Assembly: GCA_934541105.1 (NCBI GenBank)
Contig: CAKTDA010000001.1
Coordinates: 806,001 to 870,000 of the forward strand
Reading direction: 5' to 3'
Length of the DNA stretch: 64,000 bases
From: an uncultured Luteitalea sp.
GTDB taxonomy: Bacteria; Acidobacteriota; Vicinamibacteria; Vicinamibacterales; Vicinamibacteraceae
Part shown: piece after piece, positions 1-10,291 of the stretch
How positions within the stretch are numbered: the stretch's first letter is position 1
Layout: each line of letters opens with the position of its first letter
Translations under genes and position numbers: made by a program
The notes under the pieces: model-generated
The model's input: the letters and a program-made list of their open reading frames with translations, nothing else
Database searches by the model: none
What the model was told of the DNA's origin: nothing

Positions 1-877
1 GGTCGGCACCGGCCATGACGCGGTCCACGTAGGCCTTCGTGTCGGCCACGAGCCGCCAGCGCCGGCCGTCGCGCGACCCGTGCGCGCCGCACCCGAAGGC
101 CAGCCATCCTGTGTCGCGCCAGTACTTCATGTTGTGCCGGCTCTCGAGGCCGGGGCGCGCAACGTTGGAGATCTCGTACTGCCGATACCCGGCGCGCTCG
201 AGACGCGCCATCGCTTCCTCGTACATGTCGGCCGCATCGTCTTCCGCCGTCTGCGACCACTGCTGGCGAGCCATCAGTTCCTGGAGGGGGGCGTTCGGAT
301 ACAACTCGAGGAGGTAGAGGGAGGCATGGTCGGGACCGGCATCGATCAGGGCGTCCACCGACGTCAGCCACTGCGCCACCGACTGGCCGGGCAGCCACAT
401 CATCAAGTCGAGGCTCACGTTGTCGAAGCCGGCGGCGCGAGACTCGGTCAGTGCCGCCCGCGCGCGATTGGCGTCGTGGAGGCGGCCGAGGCGCTTCAAC
501 TCCGGATCGAGGAACGACTGCACGCCGAACGACACGCGGCCCACGCCCGCGGCGCGGAAGCCGGCGAGCCGCGCCTCGTCCACGGTTTCTGGATTCGCCT
601 CGAGCGTGATCTCGACATCCACGGCGACGTCGAACGACTCGCGGCAGGCCTCGATGATGCGGGCGATCTCGGGCGGCTCGAGCAGCGACGGCGTGCCGCC
701 GCCGAAATGGATCGTGTCCACCGCGTGGGGTTCGGCTTCGCGGCGGATGTGGGCGCAGATCGCGTCGACGTATGCGACCTTCAGCGCGGCGTCCATCAGC
801 CCGCGGTTGAAGTTGCAGTAGTGGCAGATCGCGCTGCAGAACGGGATGTGGAGGTAGAGGCCGAGGGGTGCCGGCAC
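1..877 (-). CDS. hemW: HemW-like radical SAM protein (partial, C-terminus outside window)
   Basis: Radical SAM enzyme of the HemW / oxygen-independent coproporphyrinogen oxidase-like family, now regarded as a heme chaperone rather than a true oxidase. The frame is open from a GTG at 877 to the window edge (292 codons; the family is about 380). Visible motifs are the iron-sulfur/SAM cysteines C14, C18 and C21 in CSAICHYC, the glycine-rich GGGTP at 59-63, a GVQSF stretch typical of the family, and near the edge RHNMKYW followed by FGCGAHGS, matching the HemW signature after the barrel. The start lies 5 bases past the stop of the helicase-loader gene, so the two are probably co-transcribed. A start further upstream is unlikely because it would run deep into that gene. 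Confidence 0.88.
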   Translation of the reverse strand, partial: MPAPLGLYLHIPFCSAICHYCNFNRGLMDAALKVAYVDAICAHIRREAEPHAVDTIHFGGGTPSLLEPPEIARIIEACRESFDVAVDVEITLEANPETVDEARLAGFRAAGVGRVSFGVQSFLDPELKRLGRLHDANRARAALTESRAAGFDNVSLDLMMWLPGQSVAQWLTSVDALIDAGPDHASLYLLELYPNAPLQELMARQQWSQTAEDDAADMYEEAMARLERAGYRQYEISNVARPGLESRHNMKYWRDTGWLAFGCGAHGSRDGRRWRLVADTKAYVDRVMAGAD

Positions 878-882
878 GGCGG

Positions 883-1779
883 TCAGCGGCGCGTGCCGGC
901 GCGACCGCCCGGCCACTTCAACTCCGGTGCCGCCGCGGCGCGATCGGCATCGCGGAGCTTCGCGCGCATCGGGGCGGACGCCTTGGCGGGCAGGCGCACG
1001 CCGCCGGGCTTCTGGCGCATGCGCCAGAGCGCGACGAGATCGGCCTCCGTGCCGTTGGGCGGGAGTTCGCGATAGTCGGCGCCGGACAACTCGAGGAACT
1101 CGCACATCTCGTGCAGGCGCGAGCGCATGCGGAAGCCTATGCGATAGAGCAGCGAGTCGGGGAGCGTGGGATCCGGGTCGTCGACGTAGTTCGAGGTGAA
1201 GAGCGTCAGCCGCTTCTCGCTGTAGCGCGTGTTGACGATCAGGTTGAGCGTCTCGTCCACCCACTCGGACGCCTTCTCGGCGCCGAGGTCGTCGAGCACG
1301 AGGACGTCGGCCGTCATCACCGGCCGCAGGATGTCGCCTTCGCTCTGGCGCGTGAGCGGATCGTAGGTGCTGCGAATCACGCGCAGCAGGTCGCGCGTGT
1401 CGTAGAAGATCCCGCGCGCGCCCTTCTGTTCGATCAAGGTCCGCAGCACGGCCACGGCGAGATGCGTCTTGCCGACGCCCGGAGGGCCGAGGAGGAACAG
1501 GCCCTTGTCGGTGATCGGGAATCGCTGGACGAGGGCACGAGCCGCGGCGAGCGCGCGCTCGAGCGATTCGTTGCCGTAGGTGACGAAGCTCGAGGCGTCG
1601 CAGTGCTGGTAGCGGCGCGGGATGCGCGACTCGCCGCGCCGACGGGACGCAGCCGCGTCGCGCCAGCAGTCGCAGCGCGTCACGCGTCGCTCACCGTCGT
1701 GCTCGACCGTCTTCCAGCCCGTTCCGTTGCAGAGAGTGCAGACCGCGTCCAAGGGATCGGCATCATAGCGCGAAGGCAT
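883..1779 (-). CDS. DnaC/DnaI-like helicase loader AAA+ ATPase
   Basis: 298-residue ATPase of the DnaC/DnaI/IstB group, which load the replicative helicase or serve related remodelling roles. An N-terminal cysteine cluster (C14, C17, C36, C38) looks like a small zinc site. Walker A is GPPGVGKT at 98-105, Walker B is VLVLDDLGAE at 159-168, and an FTSNY sensor-type motif follows. The C-terminal ~40 residues are basic and low in complexity. It is downstream of hspR and just upstream of hemW on the same strand. No transposase is next to it, which argues for a chromosomal loader rather than an IstB transposition helper. The family is clear; the precise partner is inferred. Confidence 0.8.
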   Translation of the reverse strand: MPSRYDADPLDAVCTLCNGTGWKTVEHDGERRVTRCDCWRDAAASRRRGESRIPRRYQHCDASSFVTYGNESLERALAAARALVQRFPITDKGLFLLGPPGVGKTHLAVAVLRTLIEQKGARGIFYDTRDLLRVIRSTYDPLTRQSEGDILRPVMTADVLVLDDLGAEKASEWVDETLNLIVNTRYSEKRLTLFTSNYVDDPDPTLPDSLLYRIGFRMRSRLHEMCEFLELSGADYRELPPNGTEADLVALWRMRQKPGGVRLPAKASAPMRAKLRDADRAAAAPELKWPGGRAGTRR

Positions 1780-1813
1780 GGCCGCGGGCAGCCGAACGAC
1801 GGGCGAATGTCGT

Positions 1814-2245
1814 TCAGGACTCCTCGTGCGGCGTGGCCTCGTCGTGTGCCTGATCGCTGGTGCCGGGACGCCCCAGCGACCCCGGTCCGGTCGGCACGAT
1901 CGCGGTGGAGAGTCGTTGCTCCCAGTCGCCGAGCCCGCGCGCCATCTCCTGCTTGACGTAGGCCATGAACTCGTTGACCTCGTGCTGCATCTGCGCCATG
2001 CGTTCGCGGAGGTTCAGGATGATCTCCACGCCGGCAAGATTCACCCCGAGCTCGCGCGTGAGCGTGAGGATCGTCTCGAGGCGTTCGAGATCCTCGTCCG
2101 AGTACAGGCGCGTGTTGCCCTCGGTGCGCGACGGGCGCAGCAGTCCCTCGCGCTCGTAGAGACGCAGCGTCTGCGGGTGGATGTTGTAGCGCTGCGCCAC
2201 CGCGCTGATCATGTACAGCGCCTTGCCTGGGCGTCGGGTGGACAT
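1814..2245 (-). CDS. hspR: MerR-family heat-shock repressor HspR
   Basis: MerR-type winged-helix regulator of the HspR subgroup, which represses dnaK operons by binding inverted repeats near the promoter and uses DnaK as co-repressor. The helix-turn-helix region contains IHPQTLRLYEREGLL, followed by a MerR-type NTRLYSDEDLERL segment and a coiled-coil dimerisation helix. The start is taken at the ATG at 2245 (143 residues); an open extension to 2320 exists but runs through a palindromic repeat and has no family-like sequence. Position third behind dnaK and dnaJ is the usual HspR arrangement and implies autoregulation of this operon. The C-terminal tail is acidic and unconserved in appearance. 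Confidence 0.87.
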   Translation of the reverse strand: MSTRRPGKALYMISAVAQRYNIHPQTLRLYEREGLLRPSRTEGNTRLYSDEDLERLETILTLTRELGVNLAGVEIILNLRERMAQMQHEVNEFMAYVKQEMARGLGDWEQRLSTAIVPTGPGSLGRPGTSDQAHDEATPHEES

Positions 2246-2279
2246 CGTCTGGCCTTCGTCAATCGCCGAATCGAGTCGC

Positions 2280-2301
2280 CCGTCGACCTGAAGGTCGACG
2301 G
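2280..2301. repeat. TTCA-loop palindrome between hspR and dnaJ
   Basis: Perfect inverted repeat with 9-base arms CCGTCGACC and GGTCGACGG around a TGAA loop (TTCA on the other strand). It sits in the short gap between dnaJ and the chosen hspR start. It could be a mobile palindrome of REP type, an RNA processing site or a weak attenuator between the two genes. A very similar hairpin occurs at 20019-20040. Confidence 0.6.
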
Positions 2302-2336
2302 CTACGAACCATCCGGGCAAAGATCACCGCACGCTT

Positions 2337-3413
2337 CTACCGCACGGCGCGCACGTCCTCGGGGTGGAGCTTCGCGAACTCGCGCATCAGCTCGCGCCCC
2401 CTCGCGTCGATCACCGGCGGCAGCACCAGCTGCACCTCGACGACGAGGTCGCCGCGCTGTCCGGAGCGCCGCGACGGCACGCCGCGTTCGCGCAGGCGGA
2501 TCCGCTGGCCCGACTGCGTGCCCGGCGGCACGCGAATCGACACCGGGCCCTCCACCGTGGCGATCGCGATCCGGGCGCCGAGCACCGCTTCGTGCACGGC
2601 AACCGGCACCGTCATGTGCAGGTCGTTGCCGACGCGCGTCATGCGGGCGTCTGGTGCCACGCGGATGCGGACACGCAGGTCGCCAGGCTGCCCTCCGCGC
2701 GACCCGGCATGGCCGTCACCGCCGGCAATCACCTCGTCGCCATCGGCGAGGCCCGGCGGCAGCGTCACCGAGATCGACTGGGTGGCGTCGTGCTGCCCCT
2801 GGCCATGGCAGCCATGACACGCTCGCTGGGCCACGAGCCCCTGCCCGTGACAGGTGTCGCAGGGTCGCACGAAGACCATGTGGCCGCGACCGAGCCGCTG
2901 CCGGCCCGTGCCGCCGCACGTCCGGCAGGCCACTGGTGCGGCGTCGAGGACGCCCTGGCCCCGACAGAGCCGGCAGGGCACGCGTCGCACCACGTCGAAT
3001 GCGCGCGCGCCGCCCTGCAGCACCTCCGCAAGCGTCAGCGTCGCCTCCACGTGGACGTCGGAGCCGCGGACCGCGCCGCGCCCGTGTCCGGCCGCATGCC
3101 GGAACACATCCACGAACAGGTCGCCGAACGTCGAGGCCTGCGCCCCCTGCACCGCGAGCGAGAAGTCGAAGCCGGCAAATGCCGGCGGAGCGGGTGCCGC
3201 CGCCGGTGCGCGGCCGGCGGCGTCGTACGCGCGCCGCCGCACGGGATCGACGAGCGTCGCGTGCGCCTCGGTGATTGCCGCGTACCGGCGCGCCGCGTCC
3301 GCGTTGCCCGGGTTCAAGTCAGGATGCCACCGGCGCGCGAGGCGGCGGTAGGCCCGCCGCACCTGCGCCTCGGTGGCGTCCCGATCGAGCCCGAGCAACT
3401 CGTAGAGCGACAT
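2337..3413 (-). CDS. dnaJ: Chaperone DnaJ (Hsp40)
   Basis: Co-chaperone that delivers unfolded protein to DnaK and stimulates its ATPase. About 358 residues from the ATG at 3413 (a GTG lies one codon upstream), with an AGGGG ribosome site six bases before. The J domain covers roughly residues 1-70 with HPD at 30-32. The usual Gly/Phe linker is replaced by an Ala/Pro-rich stretch. Four CxxCxGxG zinc motifs follow (CRLCRGQG, CRTCGGTG, CDTCHGQG, CHGCHGQG), then the C-terminal substrate-binding beta domains with the VPPGTQSGQ type segment. It lies between dnaK and hspR in one operon. Slightly shorter than E. coli DnaJ but complete. Confidence 0.95.
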   Translation of the reverse strand: MSLYELLGLDRDATEAQVRRAYRRLARRWHPDLNPGNADAARRYAAITEAHATLVDPVRRRAYDAAGRAPAAAPAPPAFAGFDFSLAVQGAQASTFGDLFVDVFRHAAGHGRGAVRGSDVHVEATLTLAEVLQGGARAFDVVRRVPCRLCRGQGVLDAAPVACRTCGGTGRQRLGRGHMVFVRPCDTCHGQGLVAQRACHGCHGQGQHDATQSISVTLPPGLADGDEVIAGGDGHAGSRGGQPGDLRVRIRVAPDARMTRVGNDLHMTVPVAVHEAVLGARIAIATVEGPVSIRVPPGTQSGQRIRLRERGVPSRRSGQRGDLVVEVQLVLPPVIDARGRELMREFAKLHPEDVRAVR

Positions 3414-3435
3414 CACCCACCCCTGCCGTCGCGCC

Positions 3436-5334
<1,899 letters not shown>

Positions 5335-5408
5335 GACGTCAGCCCTCTGCGATTCGCAATCTGGCGGTCCGCGGGGTCGTGCCCTCGGTAGCCCTTAATA
5401 ACTTGAGC

Positions 5409-5437
5409 ATCATAAAACTTGCGCGAGATTGTGTCAA
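5409..5437 (-). promoter_or_regulatory. Predicted sigma-70-type promoter of dnaK with possible HspR half-sites
   Basis: Reading on the minus strand there is TTGACA (5432-5437), a 17-base spacer and TATGAT (5409-5414), only one base from the perfect consensus. The -10 is flanked by two AAGT/CAAG elements (CAAGTTT and CTCAAGTT) that resemble half-sites of the HspR operator CTTGAGT-N7-ACTCAAG, but they are direct rather than clean inverted repeats. Transcription would start near 5402, giving a leader of about 68 bases before the dnaK ATG. The promoter call is strong on sequence; the operator is tentative. Confidence 0.72.
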
Positions 5438-5529
5438 CTCTATACCGGGTGCCCTGTTCAGCCCACGCGGCCCGTCCGTTGGTGAGAATGGCGAGTCACA
5501 ATGAGACGAGCTCCCGTGAAAGGAACCGC

Positions 5530-7164
5530 ATGAGTGCAGGGCGCGTGATGCATCCGCTGGCGATGACGCTGGCGCTTCTCTTCCCGACGACTCTCTCGGC
5601 ACAACCCGAGGCACCTGCGGCGCCGGCTGCGGAGCCGCTCCCCCACGTCCTGCAGGTCGAGGGCGAGGGCGCGCAGGTGATTCGCGAGACGGCCGCCGAA
5701 CCGCTCGACGCCGGCGAGCCCCTCCTGTCAGGCGACCGGCTCGACGCCGGCCGCGCATACGTGCAGGTCATGTGGCCGGACGGCTCACGCATCGCCCTCG
5801 ACCGCGACAGCCGCCTCGACGTGCTGTCGGCCGACCTCGTGACGCTGACCGGGGGCCGCGCCGTCGTCTCACGGCCGGCCGCGACCGACAGCGCACTGCG
5901 CGTGGACACACCGGCCGCCTCGGTGGAACTCGCACCGGCTGGCGAGTATCGCGTCACACTCTCCGGCGACCAGACGACGGTGGCGGTTGTGCGTGGCCGT
6001 GCCGACATCCGCAACAACATGGGAGAAGCGGCCGTCGTACCCGGCCAGCAGGTGGACTTGCGCGACGGCGTCGCGCCCGAGGCGCCGCAGCCGTTCAACG
6101 CGGCGGCCTACGACAGCTTCGTCGAATGGGCCACGGCACCGTTCGCGGCCCCGCAGCAAGGCGCGCCGCTCGACACGTTTGCCGATCCCCGGTTCGAGGC
6201 GTATTCGGAGGTCTTCAACCGCCACGGCTCCTGGGAAACCGACATGCAGTACGGCGCCGTGTGGTACCCGACGGTCGATGCCGACTGGCGTCCGTACTCG
6301 GTCGGCTACTGGACGCCATACGGTGCGCAGGCGAGTTGGCTCTGGGTCGGCCGCGACCCCTGGGGCTGGCCCACCCACCACTTCGGCCGCTGGGGCGTGA
6401 ACCCGCGCGGCCGCTGGTTCTGGATGCCTGGACGCCAATGGGCTCCCGCACACGTCCACTGGAGCGTCGGCCCGGGCTACATCGGCTGGACCCCGCTCGG
6501 GTATCGCGACCGGCCCATCGCGGCGTGGTCCGATCTGTCGCGCCCGCGCGGCGTGTACCCGGGCGGCACGCTCGACCCCGGCCGCGGCTGGACCGTCGTC
6601 CCGTCGGACCGTTTCGGCCGCCGCGATCCGATGCGCCAGTGGGCGGTCGACCCGCGCACGCTCGACAACCTCTCGGCGTTCGTGACGCAGCGCACGGCCC
6701 CACCCGTGCGCTACGCGGTGCCGAGGGGCGGCCCGTACGGGTACGGCTCGACCCGGGGACCTGCCGGCTACGGCTCCGGCGCCCCGGGGCGCTACGCGGC
6801 GCCGCGCACGGGCACCACCACGACCCAGGGCCGGCCGATCGGCCCGACGCGCGTCGGCCCCGAATCGCCGGGCTACGGCAGGCCGTCACCGCCGCCGGAG
6901 GATCCCTACGAGCGTGCACAACGCGCCGCCACGCCTCGCGCACGGCCGCGCACGCCGGCACAGGCCGACACGCCGTCCACGCCCTCCACGCCGCCACCCG
7001 ACAGCGCCGCACAGCGTCCACGCGCGCCCGATCGCGAGACGCCCCGCCAGGCGCCGCGCGACGCCGCACCGCGCCGTGAAACGCCCCCGCCGCCCGCCGC
7101 CTCGTCCGGTCGCCCACGGGGGCCCGAGAGCAGCACCGGGCGGAAGGCGGTGCCGAGGCCGTAA
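5530..7164 (+). CDS. Secreted FecR-domain / DUF6600-type protein
   Basis: 544-residue exported protein of unknown function. The ATG at 5530 has an AAAGGAA ribosome site and starts a signal peptide ending near LSAQ; an in-frame start at 5419 would place it inside the dnaK promoter and is rejected. After the signal come a FecR-like region (about 40-190: GEPLLSGDRL, WPDGSRIALD, VVRGRADI) and then a Trp/Tyr-rich region (about 220-360) with GSWETDMQYG, VGYWTPYG and GWTPLGY elements as in DUF6600 proteins. The final ~170 residues are Pro/Arg/Ala-rich and low in complexity. It is transcribed divergently from dnaK and lies 9 bases before the penicillin-binding protein gene. It may act at the cell surface or in signalling, but this is inference. 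Confidence 0.78.
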   Translation: MSAGRVMHPLAMTLALLFPTTLSAQPEAPAAPAAEPLPHVLQVEGEGAQVIRETAAEPLDAGEPLLSGDRLDAGRAYVQVMWPDGSRIALDRDSRLDVLSADLVTLTGGRAVVSRPAATDSALRVDTPAASVELAPAGEYRVTLSGDQTTVAVVRGRADIRNNMGEAAVVPGQQVDLRDGVAPEAPQPFNAAAYDSFVEWATAPFAAPQQGAPLDTFADPRFEAYSEVFNRHGSWETDMQYGAVWYPTVDADWRPYSVGYWTPYGAQASWLWVGRDPWGWPTHHFGRWGVNPRGRWFWMPGRQWAPAHVHWSVGPGYIGWTPLGYRDRPIAAWSDLSRPRGVYPGGTLDPGRGWTVVPSDRFGRRDPMRQWAVDPRTLDNLSAFVTQRTAPPVRYAVPRGGPYGYGSTRGPAGYGSGAPGRYAAPRTGTTTTQGRPIGPTRVGPESPGYGRPSPPPEDPYERAQRAATPRARPRTPAQADTPSTPSTPPPDSAAQRPRAPDRETPRQAPRDAAPRRETPPPPAASSGRPRGPESSTGRKAVPRP

Positions 7165-7173
7165 GATCACCGC

Positions 7174-9432
7174 GTGGCCACGTACGTCGTCCGCGTCGCC
7201 CGACAGGCGACGGTGTTCCTGCTCTTCCTGCTGACGATCGTGCTCGGCGCGGTCAGCGGCGTGCTGTTCGCGTTTGCGGGGGACCTGCCGCAGATCTCGG
7301 CGCTCGACGACTACGCGCCGAGCACGATCACCCGGATCTACGCGAGCAACGGCGAGGTGATCGGCGAGTTCGCCAAGGAGCGGCGGCTCGTCGTGAACTA
7401 CGAGGACATCTCGCCGCTGCTGCGCCAGGCCATCATCGCCGCCGAGGACAAGGACTTCGAGGCGCACGTCGGCCTCAGCCTGCCGCGCATCGTCATCACG
7501 GCCGTCAAGGACGTGATCCACCAGCAGCGCGCCGGCGCGAGCACCATCACGCAGCAGGTCGCGCGCATGCTGTTCCTGCAGGCCGACTACATGCGGGGCG
7601 GCGTCTACGCGCGCACCGGCGTCGCGGGCTGGGAGCGGAAGGTCAAGGAAGCCATCATCTCGGTGCAGCTCGAGAAGCGCTACACCAAGCGCGAGATCTT
7701 CACGCTCTACTGCAACGCGACGTACTTCGGCCACGGCGCGTATGGCGTGGAGTCGGCAAGCCGGTTGTACTTCGGCAAGTCGGCGCGCGACCTCGCGCTC
7801 GAGGAGGCCGCGCTCATCGCCGGCATCATCCAGGGCAACGTGCGCCAGAGCCCGTACGTGAACCCGGAGGCTGCGACCCGGCGGCGCAACTACGCGCTCC
7901 AGCGCATGGCCGACGAGGGCTTCGTCACGCAGCAACAGGCGGCCGAGGCCAGGGCGATGCCCATCAGGACGGCCGGCCTGCCCGCGCAGCCCTACTCGCC
8001 GGCGCCCTACTTCGTCGAGGAAGTGCGCCAGCAGCTCGACGCCCGCTTCGGCGCCAAGCAGCTCTACGAGAACGGCCTCTCGGTACAGACGACGCTGGAC
8101 CTGCCGCTGCAGCAGGCGGCCACGCGGGCCTTGCAGGACGGCCTGCGGCGGCTCGACCAGCGCCGCGGCTACCGGAAGCCGACCAACCTCGCCGAGTCGG
8201 GCGCCGATCTCGACGCATACCGCCATCCCCGGTGGCAGTCCCCCATGGTCGTCGGCGACGTCGTCCCCGCCGTGGTCACGGGAACGAGTGCGAGCGAGAT
8301 CCAGGCGCGCGCCGGGCGGCTCGACGTCCACATCCCGAAGGCCGGCTATGCGTGGACCGGCAAGGCATCGGCGGCGGCACTCGTGTCGCGCGGCGATCTC
8401 GTGCAGGTGCTCATCGAGCAGGTTGACGGCCACTCCTCCACGGGACGGCTCGCCCAGGAGCCCGAGCTGCAGGGCGGCGTCGTCGCGCTCGACAACCGGA
8501 CCGGCCGCATCCTCGCGATGGTCGGCGGCTTCGACTTCGAGCGCAGCAAGTTCAATCGCGCGGTACAGGCGTCGCGACAGCTCGGGTCGACGTTCAAGCT
8601 CGTGGTCTACACCGCCGCCATCGATCGCGGGTACACGCCGGCAAGCACGCTGCTCGACGCGCCGGCGACGTTCCCGACCGGGGCCGGCTCGCCGCCGTAC
8701 AGCCCGCAGAACTACGACAAGCAGTTCCAGGGGCCGATCACGCTGCGACGCGCGCTCGAGCAGTCGCGCAACGTGCCGACGGTGCGGTTGATGAACGCGC
8801 TCGGCCCGCGGCAGGTCGGCCAGTACGCAGCACGCCTCGGGATCGAGTCGCCCATCCCGCCCTACCTGTCGAGCGCCCTCGGCGCCGGCGAGGCCACGCT
8901 GCTCGAGATCACGAACGCGTTCTCGCTCTTCCCGAACCAGGGGGTCCGGATGGAGCCGTACCAGATCGTCCGGGTCACCGATCGCGAGGGGAACGCGCTC
9001 GAGGAGAACCGGCCGGTGCCGCACGAGGCCATCCGCGCCGACACGGCCTACGTCATGACGAGCCTGCTGGAGGGCGTGGTGCAGCATGGCACGGCGGCGC
9101 GCGCGGCCTCGCTCGACTGGCCGCTCGGCGGCAAGACCGGCACGACCGACGACTTCACCGATGCGTGGTTCGTCGGCTTCGATCCCGACATCACGGTCGG
9201 CGTCTGGATCGGGTTCGACACCAAGCGGCCCATCGGCAGCGGGCAGAGCGGGTCGGTCGCGGCCCTGCCGGTGTGGACCGACGTCATGCGCCACTGGATC
9301 GAACGCCGGCGCAAGGCCGACACGCCGACGCCCGAGTTCCCGGCCCCGGGCAACATCGTGTTTGCCGTGAACGCCGCCGGCCAGCGCGAGGCGTTCATCG
9401 CGGGCACGGAACCAGGTGCGGAGTTTCGCTGA
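7174..9432 (+). CDS. Penicillin-binding protein 1A (bifunctional glycosyltransferase/transpeptidase)
   Basis: Class A penicillin-binding protein of 752 residues that polymerises and crosslinks peptidoglycan at the outer face of the inner membrane. From a GTG start, residues ~11-35 form the membrane anchor. The GT51 domain has catalytic Glu91 in AAEDKDF and GASTITQQ just after. The transpeptidase domain has the active serine in STFK (Ser472, Lys475), an SRN motif and KTG with Lys654 in GGKTGTTDDFTDAWF. All expected catalytic motifs are present. It follows the FecR/DUF6600 gene closely on the same strand, suggesting an envelope-related transcription unit. Confidence 0.95.
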   Translation: MATYVVRVARQATVFLLFLLTIVLGAVSGVLFAFAGDLPQISALDDYAPSTITRIYASNGEVIGEFAKERRLVVNYEDISPLLRQAIIAAEDKDFEAHVGLSLPRIVITAVKDVIHQQRAGASTITQQVARMLFLQADYMRGGVYARTGVAGWERKVKEAIISVQLEKRYTKREIFTLYCNATYFGHGAYGVESASRLYFGKSARDLALEEAALIAGIIQGNVRQSPYVNPEAATRRRNYALQRMADEGFVTQQQAAEARAMPIRTAGLPAQPYSPAPYFVEEVRQQLDARFGAKQLYENGLSVQTTLDLPLQQAATRALQDGLRRLDQRRGYRKPTNLAESGADLDAYRHPRWQSPMVVGDVVPAVVTGTSASEIQARAGRLDVHIPKAGYAWTGKASAAALVSRGDLVQVLIEQVDGHSSTGRLAQEPELQGGVVALDNRTGRILAMVGGFDFERSKFNRAVQASRQLGSTFKLVVYTAAIDRGYTPASTLLDAPATFPTGAGSPPYSPQNYDKQFQGPITLRRALEQSRNVPTVRLMNALGPRQVGQYAARLGIESPIPPYLSSALGAGEATLLEITNAFSLFPNQGVRMEPYQIVRVTDREGNALEENRPVPHEAIRADTAYVMTSLLEGVVQHGTAARAASLDWPLGGKTGTTDDFTDAWFVGFDPDITVGVWIGFDTKRPIGSGQSGSVAALPVWTDVMRHWIERRRKADTPTPEFPAPGNIVFAVNAAGQREAFIAGTEPGAEFR

Positions 9433-9463
9433 CGAATCGCTGCGTCGGCCTCGCCTTCATCCT

Positions 9464-9600
9464 TCAGAGGGCAACGGGGAGAAGGCGCCGTTCCCGCGCG
9501 GCGGCGAACGACAGCACAGCCCGGATGCTCTCCGAGGTGAGGCTTGGGAAGTCGGCGAGAATCTGGGCTTCGCTACGGTGATGAGATCCTCCCAGCGCAT
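9464..9600 (-). pseudogene. DUF433-family antitoxin-like gene with internal deletion
   Basis: The C-terminal end encodes AQILADFPSLTSESIRAVLS followed by FAAARERRLL, a very good match to the helix-turn-helix end of DUF433 proteins, which often act as antitoxins. The ATG at 9600 begins MRWEDLITV, a plausible DUF433 N-terminus, but in another reading frame. The expected middle (the GKP.IRG.RI segment, about 30 residues) is missing between them. The simplest reading is a deletion plus frameshift that destroyed the gene. No partner toxin gene is recognisable nearby. The remaining bases of 9433-9731 hold nothing I can identify. Confidence 0.55.
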
Positions 9601-9731
9601 ATGGGGTCAGCATAGCCCCGGGAGGGGCGCCAGCAAGGCGTGCGCTCAGCCGCGCGTGCACCGGAAAGGCCGGATGGGCGCCGCTCTCCCCCGCCGCGCC
9701 AATCGCGTCGAGGGGCATGACCGTCGCTCAC

Positions 9732-10205
9732 CTACTTGCCAGAGCCCTCCGTCCTGCAGTCGAACACTCGATCGAACTCGGGGCCGATCTCACGATGCTC
9801 TCGCCCGGACGTGGTCGACAGACGGTACGCAAGCACTGGGTTGTGGCCGCTTGCACGATCGAACACCCGATCCGAGTAGTTCCGCTCGGCCACGACATAG
9901 ATCAGCGCATCGCCTGCGTACCCTGTGGATAGCCAGTCGACGTGATCGAACCTGTCCGGCGCCGCGTAGTGATAGCGATCGTAATGCGTGGCTCGCGCAT
10001 CAAAGATGTTCGTGGGGCCAGTGCCGAGACTCAGAGCCGGTCCGCCGAGAATGGCGTGCACTTGGACCGGTGTCATGCCCGCACGGATCTGCTGAACCTG
10101 CGCGCACGTGATCGCGCGAGAGAGTGCGCCATTCTCCTTACACCCCGTGGCCGCAAGACTCACGCCCAGAATCGTCAATAGGGAGATGTAATGCAACAAC
10201 GTCAT
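9732..10205 (-). CDS. Putative lipoprotein, SmpA/BamE-like N-terminal region
   Basis: 157-residue protein with a hydrophobic N-terminus (MTLLHYISLLTILGVSLAA) and a Cys at 22 that could be lipidated, although the lipobox is weak. Residues ~33-60 (TCAQVQQIRAGMTPVQVHAI) resemble the short helix-rich motif of SmpA/OmlA/BamE-like lipoproteins, in which a pair of helices precedes a 'GxP' turn. The rest, with many Tyr and Asp residues, is not recognised. It stands alone between two decayed stretches. Codon use is less GC-biased than its neighbours, which could indicate recent acquisition. Function unknown. Confidence 0.6.
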   Translation of the reverse strand: MTLLHYISLLTILGVSLAATGCKENGALSRAITCAQVQQIRAGMTPVQVHAILGGPALSLGTGPTNIFDARATHYDRYHYAAPDRFDHVDWLSTGYAGDALIYVVAERNYSDRVFDRASGHNPVLAYRLSTTSGREHREIGPEFDRVFDCRTEGSGK

Positions 10206-10291
10206 CCGCTACCACCGTTTCCAGATGTGCCACCATGGCGGTGCCGCGCCGCAAATCGAGGCTCTTGGTACCGTAGGCGGGCATTCCCAAT

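Noticed and set aside
883..1779. IstB-type transposition helper
   Set aside because: No transposase or inverted repeats nearby, and an N-terminal cysteine cluster fits helicase loaders better.
1778..3274. Plus-strand frames opposite hspR and dnaJ
   Set aside because: Arg/Ala/Pro-rich shadows without any domain.
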